DNA from: Phytopseudomonas seleniipraecipitans
Lineage (GTDB): Bacteria > Pseudomonadota > Gammaproteobacteria > Pseudomonadales > Pseudomonadaceae
NCBI RefSeq assembly: GCF_900102335.1
Contig: NZ_FNBM01000002.1
Location: 310,001-374,000, forward strand
Reading direction: 5' to 3'
Length of the DNA stretch: 64,000 nt
Shown: positions 42,301-52,800 of the stretch, piece after piece
Position numbering within the stretch: the stretch's first letter is position 1
Layout of the letters: every line of letters starts with the position of its first letter
Notes under the pieces: generated by a model
The model's database searches: none
Told to the model about the DNA's origin: nothing
Seen by the model: the letters and a program-made list of their open reading frames with translations, nothing else
Made by a program: the position numbers and the translations under genes

Positions 42301-43836
42301 ATGCAACTCATCACGCAAAACCAGTCCGTGGTCATCCTCAGCACTGTCGATTCAGTCGCCGTCGCGCGCAAGGCACTAGCACAGGGCGTTCACGTCGAAA
42401 CCCTTGCTCTAGAGGCCTCCGACGATATTCCAAGCGGCCACAAGATCGCCCGCAGGGCCATCGCCAAAGGCGAAAACATCCTCAAGTACGGTCAGGTCAT
42501 CGGTGTGGCCACCCAGGACATTGCCGCCGGCGCACATGTTCATACCCACAACGTGGCCATGCCGGACAGTCATGCCAGCAACACGCTGCCGCCGGTTATC
42601 GAGCGCAGCGCCGTGCTACCGTCCGAACAGCGTCGACGCTTCATGGGTTACCGGCGTCCGGACGGACGCGTGGGAACACGGAATTACATCGGCATTCTTT
42701 CCACCGTGAACTGCTCGGCCACCGTTTCCCGCGCGGTAGCGACACACTTCAATGGCTCGGAACTGCTCAAGCAGTACAACATTGATGGCGTGGTGGCCCT
42801 CACCCATGGCAGCGGCTGCGCCATCAACACCGACTCGGAAGGGTTCAAGTTTCTCGAGCGCAGCATCTGGGGCTATGCCTGCAACCCGAACATTGCCGGC
42901 GCGCTGATCATCGGCCTGGGCTGTGAAACCAACCAGATTTCGTCACTGATGAAGCGCTACAACCTCAGCGAAGGACCGAACTTTCGCGTGTTCAACATCC
43001 AGAATGCCGGCGGCACCCGTGCCAGCATCGCCAAGGCCATCGATCAAGTCACCGACATGCTCGCAGCCATCGGACGCCTGGAGCGCACCTCGGAAAGCGT
43101 GGAACACATCATGGTCGGCATGCAGTGCGGTGGTTCGGACGGCTATTCGGGCATCTCCGCCAACCCGGCGCTCGGCTACGCAGCCGATCTGCTGGTGCGC
43201 CACGGCGGCACCGCCATTCTCAGTGAAACACCGGAAATCTATGGGGCGGAGCACCTGTTGATCGCCCGCGCCACCAGCCACGAGGTTGCTCAGAAACTGC
43301 TCGATCGCCTGACTTGGTGGGAAAACTACACACGCATCAATGGTGCGGAGCTGAACAATAATCCCTCCCCCGGCAACAAGGCCGGCGGTTTAACTACCAT
43401 CCTGGAAAAGTCCCTAGGCGCTGCGGCCAAAGGAGGCAGCAGCTCGCTCAACGGCGTCTATGAATGGGGCGAACCGATCACCGAACATGGCTTCGTGTTC
43501 ATGGACAGCCCCGGCTATGACCCGGTGTCGGTGACCGGCCAAGTCGCCTCCGGCGCCAACATGATCTGCTTCACTACCGGGCGCGGCTCGGTGTCGGGCT
43601 TCAAACCGGCGCCATGCATCAAGCTGGCGACCAACACCGATATGTACCGCCGCCTGGAGGAGGACATGGACATCAATTGCGGCGGCATCATCGACGGTGA
43701 ACTGAGCGTTGCCGAGGCGGGCGAGAAGATCTTCGACATCCTGGTCGAAATCGCCTCGGGCACACCTTCCAAGAGTGAACAGTACAACTATGGGGACAAC
43801 GAGTTCGTCCCATGGCAGGTGGGTGCAGTGACCTGA
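42301..43836 (+). CDS. UxaA/GarD-family sugar-acid dehydratase (altronate dehydratase type)
   Basis: A 511-residue fused UxaA-type protein. Residues 1-95 are the small SAF domain (IPSGHKIARRAIAKGENILKYGQVIGVATQDIAAGAHVHTHNV). The rest is the large domain with YRRPDGRVGTRNYIGILSTVNCSATV, THGSGCAINTDSEGF and a Cys in IIGLGCETNQ, the iron-binding region of this family. SPGNKAGGLTTILEKSLGAAAKGGSS and TTGRGSVSGFKPAPCIKLATNT follow. Members dehydrate D-altronate, galactarate or related aldonates to 2-keto-3-deoxy acids. It is divergent from the TRAP operon and probably supplies its dehydrogenase and hydrolase. The exact aldonate is not determined. Confidence 0.9.
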   Translation: MQLITQNQSVVILSTVDSVAVARKALAQGVHVETLALEASDDIPSGHKIARRAIAKGENILKYGQVIGVATQDIAAGAHVHTHNVAMPDSHASNTLPPVIERSAVLPSEQRRRFMGYRRPDGRVGTRNYIGILSTVNCSATVSRAVATHFNGSELLKQYNIDGVVALTHGSGCAINTDSEGFKFLERSIWGYACNPNIAGALIIGLGCETNQISSLMKRYNLSEGPNFRVFNIQNAGGTRASIAKAIDQVTDMLAAIGRLERTSESVEHIMVGMQCGGSDGYSGISANPALGYAADLLVRHGGTAILSETPEIYGAEHLLIARATSHEVAQKLLDRLTWWENYTRINGAELNNNPSPGNKAGGLTTILEKSLGAAAKGGSSSLNGVYEWGEPITEHGFVFMDSPGYDPVSVTGQVASGANMICFTTGRGSVSGFKPAPCIKLATNTDMYRRLEEDMDINCGGIIDGELSVAEAGEKIFDILVEIASGTPSKSEQYNYGDNEFVPWQVGAVT

Positions 43837-43846
43837 TCGGCACGCC

Positions 43847-44824
43847 TCAGGAAAGTCGCTCTAGGTAGGGCACGGCCGCGATGCGGTTGTGCTCCCTGAA
43901 ATAGGCCAGGCGCTGCTTGACCTTGCGTTCGGCGATGACCAAATGCTCTTCCATACTCCGCGCGGCCAGATCGCCACGGCCTGCCTGCAAGTTTTCAAAG
44001 ATGCTCAAGTGCTCGCGAAAAAACGGTTCTTCGTCCGGGAAGTAACTCTTATCGAGCAATATATGCTTGCCCGACAGCAGCAGCGAGTGGGTGCGCCGCA
44101 AAATTTGTAGCATCTGGCGGTTAGGGCAATGCCCAAGCGTCTCGATGTGCAGGTCACTTTCTAAGTCATCGAATTGGCTACTATCAATATCGGGATAGGT
44201 GTCTATTGCCCGATGCAAGCGTTCTATATATCGGGCAAGCTGTTCCTGCTTGAGAAACTCAGCTGCCTGCATGAGAACGTAAGGTTCCAGGCGTCTACGC
44301 ACTTCATATAGTTCGCCCAGGCGCTGTTCGTCCCACTGCGTCAATTGCCAGCGCGAACGCTCATCACGCTCCACTAACCCCATGAGTGACAGGCGCGTCA
44401 GTACCTGGCTGGACACAGTACGGCTGATCGAATAATAGCGCGAGAGCTCCAGCTCGTTGATTCTGTATGTGCCATACAGAGAGTGGTGCAACAAACCGCG
44501 CTCAATACGGTCATATACCCCCCTCCAGCTTTCGGTTTTACGAGGAGTTTGCGAGCTGCCTTCACTCAATTTGAAATCAGTAGCCTCCAGCTTGCGTCGT
44601 AGTATTTCTCCAGGCTCCGACCCAACTAAATAACCGCGACCGTCAAATGTGCATAACATTCTTTTTTTATGCAAATTTCCCAACGCTTGTCGAACCGGGG
44701 AGCGGCTCACACCGAAGAGCTCTGCCAGCGCACCTTCAAGCAGCAACGTACCCTCTTTAAGGCGCCCTGTACTAATACTTGCCGCGATGATTTCGAAGAG
44801 CTGATCGTTAAGGTGTTTTTTCAT
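43847..44824 (-). CDS. GntR-family regulator with two winged-helix domains and an FCD domain
   Basis: A 325-residue protein. Residues 1-70 are a GntR winged helix (ALAELFGVSRSPVRQALGNLHKKRML). Residues about 100-165 look like a second winged helix (RINELELSRYYSISRTVSSQVLTRLSLMGLVERDERS). Residues 170-310 form an all-helical FCD effector domain (LYEVRRRLEPYVLMQAAEF, later HLSIFENLQAGRGDLAARSMEEHL). Ordinary FadR/FCD regulators have one winged helix and about 230-250 residues. The gene converges on the UxaA gene 10 bases away. Its DNA is less GC-rich than its neighbours. The shared 12-base motif upstream of it and between uxaA and dctQ suggests it controls both. Confidence 0.85.
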   Translation of the reverse strand: MKKHLNDQLFEIIAASISTGRLKEGTLLLEGALAELFGVSRSPVRQALGNLHKKRMLCTFDGRGYLVGSEPGEILRRKLEATDFKLSEGSSQTPRKTESWRGVYDRIERGLLHHSLYGTYRINELELSRYYSISRTVSSQVLTRLSLMGLVERDERSRWQLTQWDEQRLGELYEVRRRLEPYVLMQAAEFLKQEQLARYIERLHRAIDTYPDIDSSQFDDLESDLHIETLGHCPNRQMLQILRRTHSLLLSGKHILLDKSYFPDEEPFFREHLSIFENLQAGRGDLAARSMEEHLVIAERKVKQRLAYFREHNRIAAVPYLERLS

Positions 44825-45302
44825 TCTATTTGAGCCACTTTCATTGCCCTAAGCGTGGCAATCTGCATTCTGATCAAGAACGCAGCGCCCTATCTACATC
44901 TGCAAAGCAACACAACCTTCCGTAAGGCTTCAAGGCTGATACCGGAGCTGCACTTAGCATTAGTGCGTGCAATGTACCGCAGTGTCACTGGCCAGCGATA
45001 CTAGATGGCCACATTGAACATTATTACTGCTAACTACATGATTAAAGAGATGAACAGCATTTAACATGTCACGCATGTACCTCTCTGTCGTCAATGCGCA
45101 TTCCGACACCTTGGATAGGCTTCGGCAACCTTAAGCTTTACTCAGGAGATGCACCATGCGCCCTATGGCCACTAATCAACCAGGCTGGTTTTAGAGAGTT
45201 TTCGCAGCGAAACGGTAACTTTTACAAGATTTTGCCGACTGCGCGGTGATCCGGCACACTAGCGCCCCCGAGCCAAGGCTCGTTGCCACAGCCAGATCTC
45301 GT
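44825..45302. other. Long A/T-richer intergenic region before plsB
   Basis: No gene of normal size. It holds the operator copy at 44964-44975. At 45156-45194 a 12-codon frame (MRPMATNQPGWF) has AGGAG 7 bases before its ATG, but there is nothing else to support expression. The open frame of plsB reaches back to 45246, but the start at 45303 fits the family better. Confidence 0.4.
44964..44975. promoter_or_regulatory. Second copy of the TGCGTGCAATGT operator motif
   Basis: Exact 12-base match to the motif between dctQ and uxaA; the palindromic core has one mismatch here (GTGC instead of TTGC). It lies 140 bases upstream of the GntR/FCD start, suitable for autoregulation. Confidence 0.55.
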
Positions 45303-47786
45303 ATGACCCGCTCTCCGCTTCGCCGCCTTGCCTTCGGTACCCTGCGCCGCCTGCTGTACCTGTGGGTACGCTCGGAGACCATCAATCAGTCGGCCTTCAG
45401 CCTCAAGCTCGACCGCAGCAAGCCGGTGTTCTATGTGCTGCAGCAGCCTTCGATGAGCGATCTGGCTGTGCTCGACCACGAGTGCACCAAGGCTGGCCTG
45501 CCACGCCCCGTGCTCTCGGTGGCGGTGGGTGATCTGATCGAGCCGGCGGCGTTCTTTTACCTGACACCCGAGCCAGACTGGTTCGGGCGGCAGGACAAGC
45601 GTGGCATTTCTCCGACCTTGCAACGCATGGTCAGCGCACTCGACGAGAACAGTGGCGAGGAAGCGCAGATCATTCCGGTCAGCGTGTTCTGGGGCCAGTC
45701 GCCGAACCGCGAAACCAGCGCCTGGAAACTGTTGTTCGCCGATGGCTGGGCCGTCACCGGGCGCCTGCGCCGGCTGGTCAGCATTCTGATCCTCGGTCGC
45801 ACCACCCGCGTGCAGTTTTCCACACCCATTCAGTTGCGCGAGCTGATCGGCCAGAACAAAGGCCAGGAACGCACCCTGCGCATGGTGCATCGCATCCTGC
45901 GGGTGCACTTTCGCAACCAGAAGGCCGCCGTTATCGGCCCGGACGTGTCGCACCGGCGTAACCTGGTCAAGGGTCTGGTACATGGCCCGCAGGTTCGTCA
46001 GGCAATCGTCGAGGAAGCCGAGCGAGAGAATATTTCCGTTGAGAAAGCCGAGGCGATGGCCCTGCGCTACGGCAACGAAATCGCTTCGGACTACACATAC
46101 ACGGCGATCCGTTTCCTCGAACTGATCCTGTCGTGGTTCTGGAACAAGATTTACGACGGTATCAAGGTCAACCATATCGAAGGCGTGCAGGACATCGCCC
46201 AGGGTCACGAGGTGATCTATGTGCCCTGCCACCGCAGCCACATCGATTACCTGCTGCTCTCCTACCTGCTGTTTCGCAACGGCTTGACGCCACCGCACAT
46301 CGCCGCCGGCATCAACCTCAACATGCCGATCATCGGCGGTCTGCTGCGCCGCGGCGGCGCCTTTTTCATGCGTCGTACCTTCAAAGGCAATCCGCTCTAC
46401 ACCGCGGTGTTCAATGAATACCTGCACACCCTGATCAGCAAGGGCTACCCGGTGGAGTACTTCGTCGAAGGGGGTCGTTCGCGTACTGGCCGCATGCTGC
46501 GGCCGAAAACCGGCATGCTGGCCATCACCCTGCGCAGCTACCTGCAGAGCCATCGCCTGCCGGTGGTGTTCGTGCCGGTGTACATCGGCTACGAGCGTGT
46601 ACTGGAAGGCCGCACTTACCTGGGCGAGCTGCGTGGTGCGAGCAAGAAGAAGGAATCGATCTTCGATATCTTCAAGGTCATCGGTGCGCTCAAGCAACGC
46701 TTTGGCCATGTGTGGGTCAACTTCGGCGAGCCGATCAAGCTCGACAACTTCCTCGACGGGCAGCAGCCGGACTGGCGCGACCAGAACCTGGGGCCGGACT
46801 ATCGCCCGGCGTGGCTCAACGAAACCACCAATCGCCTCGGCGAACGCGTCGCTCAGCGCCTCAACGAAGCTGCGGCGATCAACCCGGTCAACCTGGTCGC
46901 GCTGGCGTTGCTTTCAACCAGCAAGCTGGCGCTGGACGAGCGCGCACTGACGCGCATCCTCGACCTTTATCAGAGCCTGCTGCGCCGTGTGCCGTACTCG
47001 CCACACACCACGGTGCCAGAAGGTGACGGCCTGGCGCTGATCGAATACGTGCGCGGCATGGAGCTGCTTTCGGAGCAGAAAGATGCGCTGGGACGCATCC
47101 TTTATCTGGATGAGCAGAACGCCATTCTGATGACCTATTACCGCAACAATGTGCTGCACATCTTTGCGCTGCCCGGCCTAATCGCGAGCTTCTTCCAGAG
47201 CAGCGGACGGATGAGCCGCGAGCAGATTCTGCGTTTCGTCCATGCGCTGTATCCATACCTGCAGGCCGAGCTGTATATCCGCTGGTCGTCGGACGAGCTG
47301 GACGCTGTGGTCGATCAGTGGCTCCAGGCCTTCGTCGAGCAGGGATTGCTCAAAGAGGACAACGGCGTCTACCTACGCCCAGCGCCCAGCTCGCGACATT
47401 TCGTGCTGCTGACGCTGCTCTCGAGAGCTATCGCTCAGACCTTGCAGCGTTTCTACATGGCCAGCGCGCTGCTGCTCAACGCCGGGCAAAACAGCATCAG
47501 CGCCGAAGAGCTGGAAGATTTGTGTACGGTCATGGCGCAGCGCCTGTCGATCCTGCATGGGCTCAATGCTCCGGAGTTTTTCGACAAGAGCCTGTTCCGT
47601 CACTTCATCCAGACGCTGATCGATCAGGGCGTGCTGCGCAAGGACGAGGCAGGCAAACTCAGCCACCCTCCCGCGTTCGCCGAGCTGGCCGAAGGCGCGG
47701 CCAAACGTGTGCTGCCTGCGGAAATCCGCCTGTCCATACGCCAGGTGACCATGGATCGCAGCGAAGAGATCGTAGACGGGATGTAG
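45303..47786 (+). CDS. plsB: Glycerol-3-phosphate 1-O-acyltransferase
   Basis: An 827-residue protein. The catalytic acyltransferase block I is HRSHID (His310-x4-Asp315) in [20 protein letters not shown]. Block II is [15 protein letters not shown], block [18 protein letters not shown] and block [17 protein letters not shown]. The start [20 protein letters not shown] corresponds to the start I recall for P. aeruginosa PlsB, so I reject the 19 extra residues open upstream. PlsB carries out the first acylation of glycerol-3-phosphate at the inner membrane in phospholipid synthesis, using acyl-ACP or acyl-CoA. It is a single gene. Confidence 0.97.
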   Translation: MTRSPLRRLAFGTLRRLLYLWVRSETINQSAFSLKLDRSKPVFYVLQQPSMSDLAVLDHECTKAGLPRPVLSVAVGDLIEPAAFFYLTPEPDWFGRQDKRGISPTLQRMVSALDENSGEEAQIIPVSVFWGQSPNRETSAWKLLFADGWAVTGRLRRLVSILILGRTTRVQFSTPIQLRELIGQNKGQERTLRMVHRILRVHFRNQKAAVIGPDVSHRRNLVKGLVHGPQVRQAIVEEAERENISVEKAEAMALRYGNEIASDYTYTAIRFLELILSWFWNKIYDGIKVNHIEGVQDIAQGHEVIYVPCHRSHIDYLLLSYLLFRNGLTPPHIAAGINLNMPIIGGLLRRGGAFFMRRTFKGNPLYTAVFNEYLHTLISKGYPVEYFVEGGRSRTGRMLRPKTGMLAITLRSYLQSHRLPVVFVPVYIGYERVLEGRTYLGELRGASKKKESIFDIFKVIGALKQRFGHVWVNFGEPIKLDNFLDGQQPDWRDQNLGPDYRPAWLNETTNRLGERVAQRLNEAAAINPVNLVALALLSTSKLALDERALTRILDLYQSLLRRVPYSPHTTVPEGDGLALIEYVRGMELLSEQKDALGRILYLDEQNAILMTYYRNNVLHIFALPGLIASFFQSSGRMSREQILRFVHALYPYLQAELYIRWSSDELDAVVDQWLQAFVEQGLLKEDNGVYLRPAPSSRHFVLLTLLSRAIAQTLQRFYMASALLLNAGQNSISAEELEDLCTVMAQRLSILHGLNAPEFFDKSLFRHFIQTLIDQGVLRKDEAGKLSHPPAFAELAEGAAKRVLPAEIRLSIRQVTMDRSEEIVDGM

Positions 47787-47909
47787 ACCTGGCATAGGTC
47801 GCAAGGCCCTCCTGCCGAGCTGATGGGCCGATAGCTGGCGAGCGTTATTGAGCTTTACCGCGACAGCACCTAAGATGCGTCGTTGGGGCCATCTAGGGCA
47901 GGGATTTTC

Positions 47910-49013
47910 GTGCGTTATTACACCATTCTGGGATCACTGGCGATCATGGTTTCGGGCTGCGCCATGCAGCCGTCCGCATCGACCGATAATGAAAACAAGC
48001 CGGCACAACCGGCGCCCGTTGCACAACAAGAACCAGCCGCTGCGGCGCCGGACAAGGCGCAGCCGACGCCTCAGAGTGCATCAGCAGCAATGCCGAGCAG
48101 CCAGCCCGCGTCGGCTCAGCCGCCGATGGCCGCGTTGAGCGCTCAGGAACCGCGTGAATACGAAATCCAGCCGGGCCAGTGCTGGGTTCAAGCCCAGGTC
48201 AGACCGCGCCCGGTGCAAAGCACCCAGGAAATCGTCATCAAGGATTCGGTGAACAAGATCACCGTCACCCCTGCTGAACTCGACAAGGGCTTCAAGCAGG
48301 TGGTTACCCGCGAAGGCACCAAGACCTACCGCATCGAGCCGCCGACCTACCGCGTGGTGTCCGAGCAGGTGAAGATTCGCCCTGAGGTTAAACGCTACGT
48401 GGTGGTACCTGCCGTTTACCAAGACAGCCAGGAAACCATCACCCTCGAAGAAGCCAAGACTGTCCTCGACCAGTGCCGCGCCGCCGGCACCCGCTATTCG
48501 AGCGGCACCGGCGCCATGGCATTTTGTGCCCGACAGGTGCCGGCCAAGCAGGAAGTGGTCAAGGTCAAGAAACTGGTATCGCCGGAAACCGTGCGGATTG
48601 AAACCGACCCGGCCGAGTACAAAAGCGTGACCCGCTGGATTGTCGATAAGCCCGCGCAAGCCATCGAAGTCACCGTCGATCCCGAATACACCAAGGTCGC
48701 CTCTACTGAAGTGGTGCGTCCGGTCGAAGCCAACCAGATTATCGTGCCGGAAGAGAAGCGCCAGCTGCAGGTCACCCGCTTCGAAGGCAACGCGCGCATC
48801 GTGTCGCGGCAGACCGTATGCGATGTCGATATCGACGATAACCTGGTGACCCGCCTGCAACAGAGCCTGGTCAAGCGCGGCTTCAACCCGGGCAGCGTCG
48901 ATGGCAAACTCGGTAAGCGCACTCTCGACGCGCTGACCGAATTCCAGACCGCCAATGGTTTTGCCGTCGGCGCCCTGACGCTGGAAAGCCTGGCTGCCCT
49001 CGAAGTCCAGTGA
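47910..49013 (+). CDS. Lipoprotein with C-terminal peptidoglycan-binding domain
   Basis: A 367-residue protein from a GTG start with AGGG 7 bases upstream. Residues 1-16 are a signal peptide with lipobox VSGC (Cys17). Residues 20-70 are a Pro/Ala/Gln-rich linker. The central region contains repeated beta-like elements with variants of TYRIEPPTYRVVSEQVKIRP, each about 60 residues and ending in Val/Glu-rich pairs. Residues 300-367 form a PG_binding_1 domain (LVTRLQQSLVKRGFNPGSVDGKLGKRTLDALTEFQTANGF). It probably tethers the envelope to peptidoglycan. The central part is not a family I recognise. It is followed by a UUCG-loop hairpin. Confidence 0.85.
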   Translation: MRYYTILGSLAIMVSGCAMQPSASTDNENKPAQPAPVAQQEPAAAAPDKAQPTPQSASAAMPSSQPASAQPPMAALSAQEPREYEIQPGQCWVQAQVRPRPVQSTQEIVIKDSVNKITVTPAELDKGFKQVVTREGTKTYRIEPPTYRVVSEQVKIRPEVKRYVVVPAVYQDSQETITLEEAKTVLDQCRAAGTRYSSGTGAMAFCARQVPAKQEVVKVKKLVSPETVRIETDPAEYKSVTRWIVDKPAQAIEVTVDPEYTKVASTEVVRPVEANQIIVPEEKRQLQVTRFEGNARIVSRQTVCDVDIDDNLVTRLQQSLVKRGFNPGSVDGKLGKRTLDALTEFQTANGFAVGALTLESLAALEVQ

Positions 49014-49020
49014 TGCCCCC

Positions 49021-49042
49021 GGCACGCCCTTCGGGGCGTGCC
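49021..49042 (+). terminator. UUCG-loop hairpin after the lipoprotein gene
   Basis: GGCACGCCC / GGGCGTGCC, a perfect 9-bp stem closed by the stable TTCG tetraloop, 7 bases after the stop. The tail is CTCCTCTC, so U-content is weak. Confidence 0.6.
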
Positions 49043-49141
49043 CTCCTCTCGCACCGACTCCCTTCACGCTGTAAACCTTCGCCGCCTCGTAGTGCTGCCT
49101 GCTAAGCTCGCTGCACATCTCCCCGCTTGAAGGTTACTGCC

Positions 49142-49819
49142 ATGCTCCGCATCCCCGCTCTCGTCGCCGGCCTGCTGCTGTCCGCCAACGTGTTCGCCCT
49201 GTCGCTTTCCGACCTCAGCCAGCAGGATGCCAGCGGCGGCCTCAAGGATGCCCTCACCCAGGGCGCCAAGGTGGCCGTGCAGCAGCTCGGCAAGCCAGGT
49301 GGTTTCAGCGGCAACCCCGAGGTGCGCATCGAACTGCCGGGCAAACTCGGCAAGGCGGCCAAGACCATGAAGATGATGGGCATGGGTGCCCAGGTCGAGC
49401 AGTTGGAAACCAGCATGAACAAAGCCGCCGAGGCCGCTGTGCCACAAGCCCAGGCGCTGCTGGTCGACGCGGTCAAGAAGATGACCGTGCAGGACGCCAA
49501 AGGGATCCTCTCCGGCCCGCAGGACTCGGCGACTCAATACCTGAACAAGAGCAGCCGCGAGCAGATCCGCGCCAGGTTCCTGCCTATCGTCAAGCAGGCC
49601 ACCGACCAGGTCGGCCTGGCCAAGCAGTACAACAGCTTCGCCAGCCAGGCCGCCACCTTCGGCGTGCTCGACGCCAAGAGTGCGAATATCGAAAGCTACG
49701 TGACCGAGCAGGCGCTAGATGGCCTGTTCGAGATGATTGCGAAGCAGGAAGCCGGCATCCGCGACAACCCGGCAGCCGCTGCCACCAGCCTGGCCAAGAA
49801 GGTCTTCGGCGCTCTGTAA
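49142..49819 (+). CDS. DUF4197 family secreted protein
   Basis: A 225-residue protein with a Sec signal peptide (LRIPALVAGLLLSANVFA). The mature part is helical: LSDLSQQDASGGLKDALTQGAKVAVQQLGKPGGF, RIELPGKLGKAAKTMKMMGMGAQVEQLETSMNKAAEAAVPQA and the final EQALDGLFEMIAKQEAGIRDNPAAAATSLAKKVFGAL match the DUF4197 pattern. I start it at the ATG at 49142 with AAGG 9 bases before it; a TTG 5 codons earlier is an alternative. No function is established for the family. It stands alone between the lipoprotein and the RND gene. Confidence 0.88.
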   Translation: MLRIPALVAGLLLSANVFALSLSDLSQQDASGGLKDALTQGAKVAVQQLGKPGGFSGNPEVRIELPGKLGKAAKTMKMMGMGAQVEQLETSMNKAAEAAVPQAQALLVDAVKKMTVQDAKGILSGPQDSATQYLNKSSREQIRARFLPIVKQATDQVGLAKQYNSFASQAATFGVLDAKSANIESYVTEQALDGLFEMIAKQEAGIRDNPAAAATSLAKKVFGAL

Positions 49820-49874
49820 AAGGGATCACCGCGGGGTGGGACGGGCGTGCCGTCTCCAGCCTGCGGGCTCCCCG

Positions 49875-52800
49875 TTATTCAGCCGGTGTCGGCTTGTCGC
49901 TCGGCTTGACCCTGAACCATGCGGCATACAGGGCAGGCAGAAACAGCAGCGTAAGCGCCGTCGCTACCACCAAGCCGCCCATGATCGCCACCGCCATCGG
50001 CCCGAAGAACACACTGCGCGATAGCGGAATCATTGCCAGCACCGCGGCCAGGGCGGTCAGCACGATGGGTCTAAAACGGCGCACCGTGGCCTCGACGATG
50101 GCATTCCAGGCGTCCAGACCTGCCGCCCTGTCCTGCTCGATCTGATCGACGAGAATCACCGAGTTGCGCATGATCATCCCCGACAACGCGATGGTGCCGA
50201 GCATGGCCACGAACCCGAACGGCTGGCCGAACAGCAGCAGGAACAAGGTCACGCCGATCAGCCCCAGCGGCGCGGTGAGAAACACCATCGCCGAGCGCGA
50301 GAAGCTTTTGAGCTGCAGCATCAGCAGCGTCAGCACCACCACAATGAACAACGGCACGCCGGCGTTCACAGACGCCTGGCCTTTGGATGCATCCTCCACC
50401 GCGCCACCGACTTCCAGCAGGTATCCATCGGGGAGCTTGTCGCGTATCTCGGCCAGGGTCGGCAGGATCTGCGCGGTCAGCGTCGCCGGCTGCTGCGTGC
50501 CATAGATATCGGCGCGCACGGTCACCGTTGGCAGGCGGTTGCGGTGCCAGATCACGCCTTCCTCGAAACCGTATTCGAGGGTAGCGATCTGTGCCAGCGC
50601 CACGCTCTTGCCGCTCTCAGTCGGCACCGCGAGACTCGGTAACGACTGCAGGGCCTGACGCTCCTGCGGGGTGCCGCGCAGGAGTATCTCGATCAGCTCG
50701 TTGTCCTCGCGATAGTCGCTGACCGACGAGCCGTTGAGCGAGCTACGCAGGAAACTCGCGACATCGGAGGTGCTCACGCCCAGAGCGCGCGCGCGATCCT
50801 GATCAATGCTCAGGTAGACCACCTTGCTCGGCTCTTCCCAATCCAGGTGCACATTGACCACATCGGGGTTTTCTCGCACCTTGGCGGCGACCTGGCGGGC
50901 CAGTTCGCGCACCTCGGCAATGTGCTCGCCGGACACCCGGAACTGCACCGGATAACCTACCGGCGGCCCGTTTTCCAGACGCGAGATGCGCGTGCGCAGG
51001 CTCGGAAACTCATCGTGCAGCACGTCGATCAGCCAGGCGCGTACCGCCTCGCGATCCTCGATGGTTTTCGCCAACACCACGATTTGCGCGAAGCTGGTCG
51101 CCGGCAGTTGCTGGTCCAACGGCAGATAAAAGCGCGGCGACCCGGTGCCGACATAGGCCACGTAGTTATCCACACCAGGATGCCCGGTAAGCCGCTGCTC
51201 GAGGCGCCGCACTTCAGCTTCGGTAGCGACCAGCGAGGCGCCTTCGGCGAGCTTGAAATCGACCATCAGCTCCAGCCGTCCCGAAGCGGGAAAGAACTGC
51301 TGCGGCACAAAACGGAACAGCAGAATCGAGCCGACGAACAGCGCCAGGGTGAGCATGATCACCGTTTTGCGGCGGCGCACGCACCCGTCCACCAGGCGCC
51401 GAATGCGCTGATAGAACGGCGTGGCATAGGGATCATGCCCACCCACGTTGCCGCCGTGCTGGTGTGCGGCACGCTTGGCCATATCTGGCAAAAAACGCGC
51501 GCCCAGGTAAGGCACGAACATCACCGCAGCGACCCAGGACATCAGCAACGCGATAGTCACCACCTGAAAGATCGAGCGGGTGTATTCACCAGTGCCCGAC
51601 TGCGCCGTAGCGATCGGCAGAAAGCCCGCCGCGGTAATCAGCGTGCCGGTGAGCATTGGGAAAGCGGTGCTGGTCCAGGCAAAGCTCGCAGCCTTGAGCC
51701 GGTCGTAACCCTGCTCCATCTTGATCGCCATGATCTCCACGGCAATGATCGCGTCGTCCACCAGAAGACCCAGCGCCAGCACCAGCGCGCCGAGGGAAAT
51801 CTTGTGCAGGCCGATATTCAGGTAGTACATGGCGGCGAAGGTCATCGCCAGCACCAGCGGAATCGACAGTGCCACCACCAGGCCGGTGCGCAGCCCCAGT
51901 GAGAAGAAGCTCACCAGCAGCACGATGATCAGCGCTTCGGTAAGCACTTTGACGAACTCGCCGACGCCGGTCTTCACCGCTGCCGGCTGGTCGGACACCT
52001 TGCGCAGCTGCATGCCCGCCGGCAGGTTGTTCTGCAGGCGGGTGAACTCGCCTTCCAGCGCTTTGCCCAGCACCAGGATGTCGCCGCCCGGCTTCATCGA
52101 GACCGCCAGGCCGATGGCGTCCTCGCCCATGAAACGCATGCGCGGCGCGGGTGGATCGTTGAAGCCGCGGCTGACCTCCGCTACGTCGCCGATGCGAAAG
52201 GTGCGATCCGCCACGCGGATGGGGAAATCGCGGATCTGCTCGACACTCTCGAAACTGCCGCTCACACGTAATTGCACACGGTCGGAGCCAGTCTCGAAGA
52301 AGCCCGCGACGGCCATCGCGTTCTGCTGTTCCAGGGCCTGCTGCACGGCGGCGAGTGGCAGGCCGAGCGTGGCCAGCTTGGTGTTGGACAGCTCGATCCA
52401 GATCTTCTCGTCCTGCAGGCCGACCAGCTCGACCTTGCCGACGTCCTTGACCCGTTGCAGCTGCAGCTGCACGCGGTCGGCGTAGTCCTTGAGCACTGCG
52501 TAGTCGAAGCCGCTGCCGGTCAGCGCATAAATGTTGCCGAAGGTGGTGCCGAACTCATCGTTGAAGAACGGTCCCTGGATACCGCCCGGCAGTGTGTGGC
52601 GGATGTCGGCGATCTTTTTGCGCAGCTGATACCAGAGTTCGGGAATGTCCTCGGAATGCATGGAGTCTCGTGCCATGAAGGTGACCTGCGATTCACCCGG
52701 CCGCGAGAACGACACGATGCGCTCGTATTCTCCGGTTTCCATCAGCTTCTTTTCGATGCGCTCGGTGACCTGCCGCGCCACCTGTTCAGCGGTCGCGCCC

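Noticed and set aside
45156..45194. 12-codon ORF with a good ribosome-binding site
   Set aside because: Too short to support from sequence alone and not obviously linked to plsB.
45222..46709. 495-codon open frame on the minus strand
   Set aside because: Antisense to plsB, whose catalytic blocks are unmistakable.
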